NCBI GenBank assembly: GCA_964496275.1
Contig: CAZBYL010000001.1
Location: 1-64,000, forward strand
DNA: 64,000 nucleotides
Reading direction: 5' to 3'
Origin: CAZBYL01 sp964496275
GTDB taxonomy: Bacteria; Synergistota; Synergistia; Synergistales; Synergistaceae
The notes beneath the pieces were generated by a model. That model worked only from the letters and a program-made list of their open reading frames with translations. It was not told the origin of the DNA and made no database searches. Each line of letters starts with the position of its first letter. Position 1 is the first letter of the stretch. Shown one piece after another: positions 1 through 8,616 of this stretch. The position numbers were made by a program, and so were the translations under genes.

Positions 1-412
1 GCAGTTTGTCATAGGAGCCCCCGCGTCACTGTTCCCGGATCCTGCTCTTGTCGAAGAATGCAAAAAAATCGCGGAAGAATGTGAATCTGGAGCTACGATA
101 GAAATTACAGATGACCCCAAGAAAGCAGTTAAGGGAGCTGACGTAATCTACACGGACGTTTGGGCATCAATGGGAGAGGAAGCCAAGCTTGCCGAGCGCA
201 AAGCGATACTGCAACCCTATCAGGTGAACATGGACTTGATGAAAGCAACAGAAAATGAAGATGTTATCTTCCTGCACTGCCTCCCGGCTGTTAAGGGATA
301 TGAAGTAACGGAAGAAGTTTTTGAATCACGTTATGCAAGACAGTTTGATGAAGCAGAAAACCGCATGCATACAATTAAAGCGACTATGGTAGCTAGCATC
401 GGGAACCTCTAA
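1..412 (+). CDS. argF: Ornithine carbamoyltransferase, C-terminal part
   Basis: Partial gene: the 5' part lies before the window and reading is open from base 2. The 136 visible residues match the ornithine-binding half of ornithine carbamoyltransferase, which makes citrulline from ornithine and carbamoyl phosphate in arginine synthesis or, run backwards, in arginine fermentation. Seen: the HCLPA motif with its catalytic Cys, the preceding TDVW segment, and the family's usual end [16 protein letters not shown]. An intrinsic terminator follows about 25 bases after the stop. Whether it acts in synthesis or in the deiminase pathway cannot be told because the upstream neighbours are missing. Confidence 0.95.
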   Translation, partial: QFVIGAPASLFPDPALVEECKKIAEECESGATIEITDDPKKAVKGADVIYTDVWASMGEEAKLAERKAILQPYQVNMDLMKATENEDVIFLHCLPAVKGYEVTEEVFESRYARQFDEAENRMHTIKATMVASIGNL

Positions 413-433
413 ATTCCTATAGAAACAAACGGC

Positions 434-469
434 TGGGGGCGGAGAATTTCTCCGTCCCCATTATTTTTG
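434..469 (+). terminator. Intrinsic terminator of argF
   Basis: GC-rich hairpin (GGGG-C-GGAGA pairing with TCTCC-G-CCCC, one bulged T) followed by TTATTTTTG. It closes the argF transcript before nadE. Confidence 0.75.
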
Positions 470-495
470 CTTTGGATTATGACGCAAAACGACAA

Positions 496-523
496 TTGTG
501 TTAAAATGTACTTTGCGTTAAAA
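496..523 (+). promoter_or_regulatory. Weak candidate promoter for nadE
   Basis: TTGTGT, 16 bases, TTAAAA, ending about 35 bases before the nadE start. Poor match to consensus; listed because a terminator precedes it and nadE needs its own start. Confidence 0.3.
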
Positions 524-558
524 TTTCATGCCGCAGCTAGTAGTGAGGTGTAAACATA

Positions 559-1308
559 ATGTCGATTTACAGGGAGCCCGAAAAACTGTGCAGTTGTATT
601 GAAAACTGGATCAAAGAAAGATTTGTAATAACGGGCTCATCGGGCGCTGTCCTTGGCATCAGCGGCGGAATAGATTCCGCTCTTTTGGCGGGACTGCTAT
701 CCGAAGTTCTGGGGCCCGAAAATGTGATAGGAGTTATTATGCCATGCCACAGCATGGATATAGACGAAGAATATGCGAGACTTCTTGCGGATAAATTTAA
801 ATTCAGGACGGTTAAGGTTGATTTATCCGATTCGTTTGACGTTCTGAAATCTGCTATATCCTGCGGAGTCGGAGAGCTTTCGTCTCTTCCTGAAGCCAAT
901 GTAAAGCCGCGTTTGCGCATGATAACGCTCTATGCAATCGCGCAGCAGAATGGTTATTTGGTTTGCGGCGGCAGTAATAAGGACGAAATACTCTACGGAT
1001 ACTTCACGAAGTACGGAGATTCCGGGGTCGATATGATGCCCATAGCGGATTTGCTTAAGGGGGAAGTACGTGCTCTCGCCGAATATATAGGAGTTCCGCA
1101 AGAGATAATAGACAGACCTCCAACCGCCGGATTATGGGACGGTCAGACGGACGAATCAGAGATGGGACTTACTTACGAAACATTGGATCGCTATATCGCC
1201 ACCGGCGAGGCAGAGGCAGGCGACAGAGCAAAGATAGAGAAGGCAATAGCCAGATCCGAACATAAAAGAAAATTTGCGGAACTGGCCGAGCTTCCTAAAA
1301 TTTTATAA
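559..1308 (+). CDS. nadE: NH3-dependent NAD+ synthetase
   Basis: Converts deamido-NAD to NAD with ATP and ammonia, the last step of NAD synthesis, in the cytoplasm. The 249-residue protein is only the synthetase domain; the N-terminal glutaminase domain of long NadE forms is absent, so ammonia is the expected nitrogen donor. Seen: the PP-loop SGGIDSALL near residue 35, the GGSNKDEI segment near 137, and the PTAGLWDGQTDESEMG segment near 190 that contacts deamido-NAD. The start follows GTGAGGTG. nadD, the preceding pathway enzyme, lies at about 39.4 kb and nadK at about 24.7 kb. Confidence 0.95.
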   Translation: MSIYREPEKLCSCIENWIKERFVITGSSGAVLGISGGIDSALLAGLLSEVLGPENVIGVIMPCHSMDIDEEYARLLADKFKFRTVKVDLSDSFDVLKSAISCGVGELSSLPEANVKPRLRMITLYAIAQQNGYLVCGGSNKDEILYGYFTKYGDSGVDMMPIADLLKGEVRALAEYIGVPQEIIDRPPTAGLWDGQTDESEMGLTYETLDRYIATGEAEAGDRAKIEKAIARSEHKRKFAELAELPKIL

Positions 1309-1342
1309 AATACTTTCTAAAAAATACATGGGGTGATTTAAC

Positions 1343-2095
1343 TTGTCAGGACATTCAAAATGGGCAAATATCAAGCATCGCAAAGCCGGACAGGACGCAA
1401 AAAAAGGTGTTGCGTTTCAGAAACTGGTCAAAAATATCATAGCTGCAGCTAAAGCGGGCGGCGGTGATCCGAATTCAAACTTCAGACTTAAGGTTGCAAT
1501 AGAAAGAGCAAGAGCCGGTAACGTTCCTGTCGATAACATAGAACGCGGTATTAAGCGCGGGACAGGTGAGCTCGGCGGATCCATGGAAGAGATCATCTAC
1601 GAAGGATACGGACCGAACGGAGTTGCAGTTATGGTTCAAGCCATGACAGACAATAGAAACCGAACAGCCCCCGAAATTCGTTCGCTTTTTACAAAATGCG
1701 GAGGTGCAATCGGAGAAGTAGGTTGCGTCGCTTGGAATTTTGACCGCAAAGGTGTAGTCGCAGTTGTCGGTGAAGGTATTGACGAAGAAGAGCTTCTTAT
1801 GGCTGCGATCGAGGCCGGTGCCGATGATATGGAGCCCGGTGAAGAGGGCGGCTTTGAAATTTCTTGTGATCCGACTTTGCTTTCCGTAGTTGGTGAAGCA
1901 CTGAAGAATGCCGGTTACAATGTAGATTCTATGGAAATGGATATGGTGCCGAAGAACTCCGTTGCTGTAACAAACAAAGCCGAAGCGGAAAAGCTGCTGT
2001 CAATGGTTGAGCGTTTTGAAGATAACGACGACGTAGAGGCGGTTTACGCGAACTTCGATATCCCCGACTCAATTCTTGCAGAGATCGACGGTTAG
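1343..2095 (+). CDS. yebC: YebC/PmpR family protein (TACO1-like)
   Basis: 250 residues, full family length, starting at TTG 13 bases after the GGGGTGA ribosome site. Opens with the family signature MSGHSKWANIKHRK, followed by AFQKLVKNI and the acidic middle domain. Members are either DNA-binding regulators or factors that help ribosomes through polyproline stretches; the sequence does not decide between them. Its 3' end overlaps the ruvC start by 20 bases, and yebC next to ruvC is a widespread gene order, so it is probably co-transcribed with the Holliday-junction genes. Confidence 0.93.
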   Translation: MSGHSKWANIKHRKAGQDAKKGVAFQKLVKNIIAAAKAGGGDPNSNFRLKVAIERARAGNVPVDNIERGIKRGTGELGGSMEEIIYEGYGPNGVAVMVQAMTDNRNRTAPEIRSLFTKCGGAIGEVGCVAWNFDRKGVVAVVGEGIDEEELLMAAIEAGADDMEPGEEGGFEISCDPTLLSVVGEALKNAGYNVDSMEMDMVPKNSVAVTNKAEAEKLLSMVERFEDNDDVEAVYANFDIPDSILAEIDG

Positions 2096-2606
2096 AGATA
2101 TTAATACTATAAGAGCGCTTGGAATAGACCCCGGACTCGGTACACTCGGGTACGGGGTCGTTTCTCAAACAGGGGATAAGCTTTTATGCGAAACGTACGG
2201 CGTAATAAAAACGCCTACGGACTTATCCTTGACTAAGCGTCTGCTTCTGCTCTACGATGAGCTGAATAAAAAGACTGAAGAGTTTCCCCCTGATATAGTT
2301 GCAGTCGAAAAGCTTTTTTTCGGACGTAATATTACCACTGCGGAAATGGTGTGGCAGGCGAGGGGGGTCGTTTTACTTTTTGCGGCGCAGCTTGGACTTG
2401 AACCTTACGAGCTGAAGCCCAATGAAGTCAAACTTGCGGTTTGCGGCTACGGAGCTGCCGAAAAAGGACAGGTGCAGGGTATGGTCGCCCACATATTAAA
2501 TCTTGCAAAACGCCCAAGTCCGGATGATGCCGCCGACGCACTGGCGATTGCAATCGCGGGGCTTTCTATGAAAGCGTATGACAGAAACATTATGAAAGGA
2601 TATTAA
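2076..2606 (+). CDS. ruvC: Crossover junction endodeoxyribonuclease RuvC
   Basis: Resolvase that cuts Holliday junctions moved by RuvAB. 176 residues. Seen: GIDPGLGTLGYGVV with the first catalytic Asp, AVEKLFFGRN with the catalytic Glu, and the C-terminal PDDAADALAIAI with the last catalytic Asp residues. No ATG or GTG exists close to the start of the domain; the only reasonable start is TTG at 2076, inside the end of yebC, which suggests translational coupling. ruvA begins 3 bases after the stop. Confidence 0.95.
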   Translation: MQRSTVRDINTIRALGIDPGLGTLGYGVVSQTGDKLLCETYGVIKTPTDLSLTKRLLLLYDELNKKTEEFPPDIVAVEKLFFGRNITTAEMVWQARGVVLLFAAQLGLEPYELKPNEVKLAVCGYGAAEKGQVQGMVAHILNLAKRPSPDDAADALAIAIAGLSMKAYDRNIMKGY

Positions 2607-2609
2607 AAC

Positions 2610-3212
2610 ATGATAAATTCTCTTCGCGGCAAGGCTATATCTGCAAACGACGATTCCATAGTACTTGATGTTTCGGGATTCGGCGTTGAGATTTTTGTGT
2701 CAAAAACTTTAATGTCTCAAGTTTCTGTCGGTGAAGAGCTGTTTTGTTACACCCACATGCAAATCAGCGATGCGGGGGTCTCTATGTTCGGATTCGCGTC
2801 GGAAAGGGAAAAATGTCTCTTTCTCGAACTGCTTCAAGTAAAAACAGTGGGCGGAAAACTTGCCATCACACTGCTTCGTCACTTGGATACGGAGCAAATT
2901 CTTACGGCAATAACTTCAGGCAATACCGCGATGCTTTCTGTGCCGGGACTTGGTGCAAAACGTGCGGAACGTATCTGCTTTGAGTTAAAAAATAAAATAG
3001 CAAAGAAGTTTCCGGATATGCCTGTTAATGGGGAGGCACAAGGCGCTGTTTCGTTTGACAGCTTTGTAATGGATGCGCTGACAGGGCTTGGTTTTACACA
3101 GAGCGAGTCTCTGCGCGCCGTTTCTCTCTCTAAGGCATCGGCCGAACAGGATGTAGTATGGACAGAGGAATCTCTGTTAAAAGCATCTTTGTCCATACTC
3201 CAAAAGAGGTAA
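2610..3212 (+). CDS. ruvA: Holliday junction DNA helicase subunit RuvA
   Basis: Tetrameric junction-binding subunit that loads RuvB on DNA. 200 residues with the N-terminal OB-fold domain (MINSLRGKAI onward), helix-hairpin-helix motifs around VKTVGGKLAITLL and VPGLGAKRAERI, and the C-terminal RuvB-binding domain (ALTGLGF onward). It starts 3 bases after ruvC stops and ends 4 bases before ruvB, so the three genes form one tight unit. Confidence 0.95.
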   Translation: MINSLRGKAISANDDSIVLDVSGFGVEIFVSKTLMSQVSVGEELFCYTHMQISDAGVSMFGFASEREKCLFLELLQVKTVGGKLAITLLRHLDTEQILTAITSGNTAMLSVPGLGAKRAERICFELKNKIAKKFPDMPVNGEAQGAVSFDSFVMDALTGLGFTQSESLRAVSLSKASAEQDVVWTEESLLKASLSILQKR

Positions 3213-3216
3213 TTAA

Positions 3217-4275
3217 ATGACAGATACCACCGGCGAAAAGCTTATCGAAAATATACGTAACGAAAGAGAAGAAGAAACTTTTCTGACCCTGCGTCCGCAG
3301 GAACTCAACGATTTTATAGGGCAAACAGGGCTGAAGGACAAGCTTACTATATTCATGACTGCTTCTCTTCAAAGGGAAGAACCACTGGATCACACTCTCT
3401 TCTATGGACCTCCGGGGCTTGGAAAAACTACGCTTGCAGGAATAATAGCAAGGGAGATGAAAGGCAATCTCAGAGTGACTACAGGTCCCGCACTTGAACG
3501 CGCCGGTGACCTTGCTGCTCTGCTGTCCAATATACAGCCCAATGATGTCCTTTTTATTGATGAAATACACAGAATGTCTGCAAACATAGAAGAAATTCTC
3601 TATCCTGCGATGGAAGATTTTTCTCTCTCAATCATCGTGGGTAAAGGACCGCTTGCAAGGAGCATCCGGCTCTCACTGCCTAAATTTACGCTAATCGGTG
3701 CAACCACCAGGCTTGGCTTGCTAACGTCGCCGCTGCGTGCCAGATTCGGTATCGTTGAACAGTTGCACCTATACTCGCCCGAAGAACTTACTGCCATTGT
3801 CAAACGGGGAGCCGATGTTCTCGGACTGAAAATTACTGACAGTGCGGCCGAAGAAATAGGAATAAGGTCCCGAGGCACTCCACGCGTTGCCCTGCGTCTC
3901 CTGCGCAGAGTAAGAGACGTCGCCGAGGTAAAGAGAGTACCTCATGTTGAGCGTGAACTCGCCGGCTATGCTCTCGACATGCTGGGCGTAGACGAAATGG
4001 GGCTGGATGAAGGGGACAGAAAGTTTCTAAGGGCGCTTGTCGAGCTTTTCGACGGCGGTCCCGTCGGCCTTTCAACACTTGCCGCAGCGCTTAATGAAGA
4101 TGCTCAAACGATTGAGGATATATACGAACCATATTTGATACAGAGAGGCTTGCTTGAACGAACCCCAAGAGGACGTAAAGCTACCAACAATACGTGGACA
4201 TACCTCAATATCCCTCTGTCTCCCCATTTTATACAGTATCAACAGACACAGTTAATATCTGAGGAAGATCTGTAA
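3217..4275 (+). CDS. ruvB: Holliday junction DNA helicase motor RuvB
   Basis: AAA+ ATPase that drives branch migration. 352 residues. Walker A GPPGLGKTT at about 64-72, Walker B DEIHR near 114, sensor 1 region GATTR, arginine finger region SPLRARFG, and a C-terminal winged helix (LFDGGPVGLSTLAAAL onward). The stop and the next start share one base (TAATG), showing tight coupling to the downstream membrane protein. Confidence 0.96.
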   Translation: MTDTTGEKLIENIRNEREEETFLTLRPQELNDFIGQTGLKDKLTIFMTASLQREEPLDHTLFYGPPGLGKTTLAGIIAREMKGNLRVTTGPALERAGDLAALLSNIQPNDVLFIDEIHRMSANIEEILYPAMEDFSLSIIVGKGPLARSIRLSLPKFTLIGATTRLGLLTSPLRARFGIVEQLHLYSPEELTAIVKRGADVLGLKITDSAAEEIGIRSRGTPRVALRLLRRVRDVAEVKRVPHVERELAGYALDMLGVDEMGLDEGDRKFLRALVELFDGGPVGLSTLAAALNEDAQTIEDIYEPYLIQRGLLERTPRGRKATNNTWTYLNIPLSPHFIQYQQTQLISEEDL

Positions 4276-4499
4276 TGTTTGCCATGGGTAAAGCAATTGT
4301 TATGATGGGTTTAGCTGTCGTTGTTGTGGGACTTGCCATAATGGCAGCGGGAAAACTAAACATTAGTCTGGGCAGTTTGCCAGGTGATATAACCTATCAT
4401 AAAAAGAATCTAACAATTTTTGCACCATTTGGCACGATGCTCCTCGTAAGCATCATCTTGACTGTGGTTTTGAATCTAATATCAAAATGGAAAAACTAA
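4275..4499 (+). CDS. Small two-helix membrane protein, DUF2905-like
   Basis: 74 residues with two hydrophobic segments (about 5-27 and 51-70) joined by a loop containing LGSLPGDI, the pattern of the DUF2905 family. Function unknown. The start codon overlaps the ruvB stop by one base and the end overlaps the next gene by 13 bases. In many bacteria a protein of this type follows ruvB; the reason is not known. Confidence 0.8.
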   Translation: MFAMGKAIVMMGLAVVVVGLAIMAAGKLNISLGSLPGDITYHKKNLTIFAPFGTMLLVSIILTVVLNLISKWKN

Positions 4500-5917
4500 A
4501 ATTAATTATTCTGACTCTCTTACTGTTGTTATGTGCTTCAAATGCAGACGCGTACAGAGGCAGTGTCTCGGTCCTTATACAGTCCGGCGCGTCTGGCGGC
4601 ACGCTGTCCGGGGATGGAATGAAATTTTCCGATTCCTCAGGGCAAGCCTCTGTTCTAACCGGAACTTTTGCTGTGCAGCATAATGATAGTATGCTGATTG
4701 TTGCGGATAAAACATTTGCGATTCCTGTGCTTGTTGAATCAGCACAGCCGATTTCTTGGAATGGAATCTCTTATCATGGTTCTTTAAATTTTCTAAATTT
4801 ACAAAGTTCGGTCTCAATAGTCAACATCGTTGACATGGAATCCTATATAAAGGGTGTTTTAAGGTCGGAAATGAGTCCATCATGGCACATAGAAGCCCTA
4901 AAGGCCCAAGCGGTTGTCGCAAGGACATATGCCGTTTCGGCAATGGGCAAACATTCCGGATATGACCTTTGTTCATCTACTCACTGCCAGGTTTATAAAG
5001 GTATGAAAGCAGAAACCGCGAAAATAAACGAAGCTGTCGAGGCAACCGCCGGGCAAATACTTCTTTGGAACGGGCAACCTGCTTCTGTCTTTTATCACAC
5101 TGACAGCGGGGGAATGGTTACGGCATCATCCTCTGTTTGGGGTAGCAGCATCCCATATCTCGTACCTCGTGCTGAACCCATTCCGTATACCGGTCCCAAT
5201 ACAAATTGGCAGTGTACAATCCCTATGACATACATATCTGACAAACTTGCGGCAAACGGAATCTCTGTAGGGGCCGTATCAATGCTTACACCGCAGACAC
5301 GAGATGAAAGCGGGAGAGTCCTGACTTTGGAAATTACCGGCACCTCGGGAAAAACAACTGTCAGCGGGCATAAATTTCGTACAATTATCGGAGCAGATAA
5401 GATTCGCAGCACGATGTTTGAGTTTTCGGGCGGCATAGCTTCTCAGCCCTATGTTTCCGGTACAGCTCCGCAGGTTTCAGCCGGTACACAGAAACCGACC
5501 GCTACAGGGGTAAAAATAAACAAGGCGTCTATGCCGAAAACTTCAGAGGATAAATTAGTATGGCTTACGAAAAACAATGTTTTTACGACAAGAGAACTAA
5601 TGGAAATGCTCTCAAAACCGGACAAGGCCGACTACTATGTCAAAGTAGGAATGGCCAGAGTTGAAGGTAAGACAATCCCATTACAGCAGCCAAACGAAAC
5701 AGGGTCAAATGATAAAACATCCGATAAAACCGTATACGCACAGCAAATAACCATGTCAAACAATTCTGCAACAGGGGGAAGTGTCACCTTTTCCGGCAGA
5801 GGGTGGGGGCATGGAGTCGGGTTATCGCAGTACGGAGCCAAAACTTTGGCGGAAAACGGTTGGCCTTATGTTAATATATTAGCGCACTATTTTCCAGGAA
5901 CTGTGCTCGGAGAGTGA
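4487..5917 (+). CDS. SpoIID/LytB domain protein, secreted
   Basis: 476 residues. N-terminal signal peptide (KLKLIILTLLLLL, likely cut after SNADA), then a SpoIID-type domain from about residue 110 with MESYIKGVLRSEMSP, AQAVVARTYA, YHTDSGGM and the closing RGWGHGVGLSQYGA motif near 435-450. SpoIID proteins are lytic transglycosylases acting on denuded glycan strands; in non-sporulating diderms the domain appears in cell-wall remodelling proteins. About 120 residues inserted before the last motif are rich in Ser, Thr and Lys and match nothing I recognise. Translationally coupled to the gene before it. Confidence 0.85.
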   Translation: MEKLKLIILTLLLLLCASNADAYRGSVSVLIQSGASGGTLSGDGMKFSDSSGQASVLTGTFAVQHNDSMLIVADKTFAIPVLVESAQPISWNGISYHGSLNFLNLQSSVSIVNIVDMESYIKGVLRSEMSPSWHIEALKAQAVVARTYAVSAMGKHSGYDLCSSTHCQVYKGMKAETAKINEAVEATAGQILLWNGQPASVFYHTDSGGMVTASSSVWGSSIPYLVPRAEPIPYTGPNTNWQCTIPMTYISDKLAANGISVGAVSMLTPQTRDESGRVLTLEITGTSGKTTVSGHKFRTIIGADKIRSTMFEFSGGIASQPYVSGTAPQVSAGTQKPTATGVKINKASMPKTSEDKLVWLTKNNVFTTRELMEMLSKPDKADYYVKVGMARVEGKTIPLQQPNETGSNDKTSDKTVYAQQITMSNNSATGGSVTFSGRGWGHGVGLSQYGAKTLAENGWPYVNILAHYFPGTVLGE

Positions 5918-5929
5918 GGATTTTACATT

Positions 5930-6979
5930 ATGCCTTCCATAATTGATTTAACAAAAACTTCATCATACGATTATTTTCTTCCCAAAGAACTTATTGCACA
6001 AGACCCTGCAGACCCGAGAGATTCATCAAGACTGCTTTTAGTGGATAGAAACAATCACACCCTGCAAGATAAAATATTCAGGGACATAACGGCGTTTCTG
6101 AATCCCGGAGATTTGTTGGTGCTTAATGATACCAAAGTTCTGCCTGCAAGGCTCGAAGGCAAAAAAAAATATGGAGGCGCAAAGGTTGAGATATTTTTCT
6201 TACGACCTGGATCCGACAATAACAGATGGATTGCTCTTGTTAAACCCGGACGCAAGCTACCAGAGGGCACATTGGTCGAACTTAGTCCCGATTTGGATGT
6301 GACAGTAGGGGAGAGGCTTGAAGATGGGCTTAGGGTAATTGAATTCAACGGAGCCGAACCTCTTGAGACAATACACAAACTGGGCGCCACTCCTTTACCA
6401 CACTATATTACTGACACACACGCGAGCCCTGAACGGTATCAAACCGTGTATGCAAGAGATGATAAAGAGAATTCTGTGGCTGCGCCTACTGCCGGATTGC
6501 ACTTTACCGATGAGCTTCTGAAAAAGCTTTCGGTTAAAGGTGTTAATCAGACATACGTCACACTTCAGGTCGGTCTTGGAACATTCCGCCCGGTAAAAGC
6601 TGAGAACATAAATGAGCATATCATGCACTGTGAACTATGTGAAATATCTCAAGAAGCATCAGATTTGATAAAACTTACAAAAAATAACGGAGGACGCATC
6701 GTTGCAGTTGGTACAACTGTTGTCAGAACTCTGGAGTCTTTTGCCCAAAAATACGGTGAAATAATTCCTGGTATTCTTGATACAAACCTATTTATCTCGC
6801 CGGGGTACGAATTCAGAGTTGTAGACGCTCTTATAACAAATTTTCATCTGCCTAAGAGTACATTGCTGATGCTTGTTTCTGCATTCGGAGGTTATAATAC
6901 TATGATGTCCGCATATCACCATGCGGTAGAAGAAAGATATAGATTCTTCTCTTTCGGAGATTCTATGTTCATAAGATAG
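5930..6979 (+). CDS. queA: S-adenosylmethionine:tRNA ribosyltransferase-isomerase
   Basis: Transfers the ribosyl part of SAM onto 7-aminomethyl-7-deazaguanine in tRNA, giving epoxyqueuosine. 349 residues, full length. Seen: FLPKELIAQDPADPRDSSRL, the LNDTKVLPARL motif, the AAPTAGLHFT motif and TNFHLPKSTLLMLVSAF near the C-terminus. Starts 12 bases after the SpoIID-like gene; queA beside ruvB and SpoIID-like genes is a known arrangement. tgt, its usual partner, is not in the window. Confidence 0.96.
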   Translation: MPSIIDLTKTSSYDYFLPKELIAQDPADPRDSSRLLLVDRNNHTLQDKIFRDITAFLNPGDLLVLNDTKVLPARLEGKKKYGGAKVEIFFLRPGSDNNRWIALVKPGRKLPEGTLVELSPDLDVTVGERLEDGLRVIEFNGAEPLETIHKLGATPLPHYITDTHASPERYQTVYARDDKENSVAAPTAGLHFTDELLKKLSVKGVNQTYVTLQVGLGTFRPVKAENINEHIMHCELCEISQEASDLIKLTKNNGGRIVAVGTTVVRTLESFAQKYGEIIPGILDTNLFISPGYEFRVVDALITNFHLPKSTLLMLVSAFGGYNTMMSAYHHAVEERYRFFSFGDSMFIR

Positions 6980-6992
6980 GAGTGTGTGCTAC

Positions 6993-7253
6993 GTGAAAAT
7001 AATAGTTTATGGAACAATGATTTGCCCTGATACGGTCGATGCGCTTGAGCTTTTTAAGAAAAATTCTATTGAGGTCGATTACAGAGATTTTGGCGATAAG
7101 ATATCATACCTAAAAGAATTTCTTGCAATAAGAGATTCTTCTACACTCTTTGATGGCGCTAGGCAGTCCAAATCAATAGGTGTGCCCTGCATGATTTTTG
7201 AGGATGGCTCCATTACTCTTGATCCTGAAGATGTACTGAAAATAACAAAGTAG
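6993..7253 (+). CDS. Glutaredoxin-like protein
   Basis: 86 residues from GTG at 6993, placed 10 bases after AGGAG; an in-frame GTG at 6984 is too close to that site. Thioredoxin-fold signs: MKIIVYGTMICPDTVDAL with a CPDT motif where dithiol glutaredoxins have CPxC, the cis-Pro segment GVPCMIF, and a final short helix. It keeps only the first active-site Cys, plus a second Cys beside the cis-Pro. Probably a cytoplasmic thiol oxidoreductase of unknown partner; last gene of the queA unit. Confidence 0.7.
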   Translation: MKIIVYGTMICPDTVDALELFKKNSIEVDYRDFGDKISYLKEFLAIRDSSTLFDGARQSKSIGVPCMIFEDGSITLDPEDVLKITK

Positions 7254-7314
7254 CTCCAATTTGCCAAAGATATTTGGATTTTGTATCTTACCGTGAGATT
7301 TGATTTGAGACAGC

Positions 7315-7354
7315 AAAAAGGTTGGAGAGCCAAAATGCCTCTCCAACCTTTTGC
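7315..7354. terminator. Bidirectional terminator between queA unit and hut operon
   Basis: Perfect 12-bp inverted repeat (arms 7318-7329 and 7339-7350) with AAAAAGG on one side and CCTTTT on the other, lying between two convergent operons. Confidence 0.85.
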
Positions 7355-7371
7355 TCATTGTTATGCCAAGT

Positions 7372-8616
7372 TTATGCTACTTTTTCGCCCAGCTTAAAGA
7401 CTTCCGAAACAGAAGTGCTTCCGGCGTGGTATGCGAGTGTAGTCGGTGTTTCTCCGTCCAACACAAGGAAGTCTGCCTGCTTTCCTGCCTCAAGGCTTCC
7501 TACCTTTGATGCTCTGTTTATTGCGTATGCCGCGTTGAGTGTAGCTGCTGTAAGCGCTTCTTCTATCGACATATTCATGTGCATTACACCTAGGCCGAAT
7601 ATGAACGGCACGGATTCACAGAAGCAGGACCCAGGATTACAGTCTGTTGCCAAAGCTACAGGCACACCCCAGTCCACCATCTCTCTGCCTTTTGCGAACG
7701 GTTTTTTCAAACTATATGCAGTTGCGGGGAGAAGCACTGCTATTGAGCCCGATTTGCCCATGGCACGAAGGTTTGCTTCGCTTGCGGCAAGAAGGTGCTC
7801 TGCCGACCTTACGGAAAGTTCGGCTGCAAGACCGGCTCCGCCTAAGTCGTGTACTTCGTCCGCATGTATCTTTGTGTCAAAGCCCATAGCTTTTGCCGCA
7901 ATTAGTAGTCTTCTGCTCTGATCAACAGAGAAGACGCCTTCTTCGCAGAAAACATCACAGAATTCAGCTATGCCCTGAGCCTTAACTTTGGGCAGCATCT
8001 CGTTGATAAGTATATCAACAAACTCGTCAGGATTGGCTTTATACTCCTGAGGAACGGCGTGTGCTCCCATAAAGGTAGGAACAACGTCAAGAGGTGTCTC
8101 TCTTGAGATACGGTCTATGACTTTGAGCATTTTAAGTTCCAGATCTAAGTTAAGACCGTATCCGCTTTTTATCTCTATTGTTGTTGTTCCCTTTGCAAGA
8201 GCAGACATAGCAAGCTTTCTTGTGTTATTGAAGAGAGCTTCTTCCGTTGTATCTTTTACTGCATTAACAGAAGCAAGTATCCCGCCGCCTTTTTTAAGTA
8301 TTTCCAAATAGGGAATACCCGCAAGTCTCATTCCAAACTCGTCCTCACGACGCTTGGCAAAGCAAAGGTGTGTATGGGGATCGACAAACCCCGGGATTAC
8401 GCATGCACCTTCAAAATAGTGTTCTTCGTTGATCTCCTTCAGGTTTAGTCCGTTTAGAACAGAGGACTCATCGCCTACTTTTTTTATCACTCCGTTTTCA
8501 ACAAGCATTGCACCTTTTGTATATTCGGTGATCTCTCCCTGATGTTTGCCTGCAAGGGGAGTGCCGTTGTCGATCGGAGTAAATATTCTTGCGTTACGGT
8601 ATAGTTTTATTGTCAT
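7372..8616 (-). CDS. hutI: Imidazolonepropionase
   Basis: Hydrolyses imidazolonepropionate to formiminoglutamate in histidine degradation. 414 residues of the amidohydrolase superfamily: GFVDPHTHLCF metal-binding segment near residue 75, EIKSGYGLN near 145, PTFMGAHAVP near 185, KIHADEVHD near 248, and the late ATDCNPGS motif near 323. Its start codon overlaps the formiminotransferase stop by 4 bases (ATGA), so it is the last gene of the hut operon. Confidence 0.95.
   Translation of the reverse strand: MTIKLYRNARIFTPIDNGTPLAGKHQGEITEYTKGAMLVENGVIKKVGDESSVLNGLNLKEINEEHYFEGACVIPGFVDPHTHLCFAKRREDEFGMRLAGIPYLEILKKGGGILASVNAVKDTTEEALFNNTRKLAMSALAKGTTTIEIKSGYGLNLDLELKMLKVIDRISRETPLDVVPTFMGAHAVPQEYKANPDEFVDILINEMLPKVKAQGIAEFCDVFCEEGVFSVDQSRRLLIAAKAMGFDTKIHADEVHDLGGAGLAAELSVRSAEHLLAASEANLRAMGKSGSIAVLLPATAYSLKKPFAKGREMVDWGVPVALATDCNPGSCFCESVPFIFGLGVMHMNMSIEEALTAATLNAAYAINRASKVGSLEAGKQADFLVLDGETPTTLAYHAGSTSVSEVFKLGEKVA

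Noticed and set aside
7322..7921. 199-codon plus-strand frame over hutI
   Set aside because: Shadow of the well-supported hutI gene; no ribosome site or family signal.
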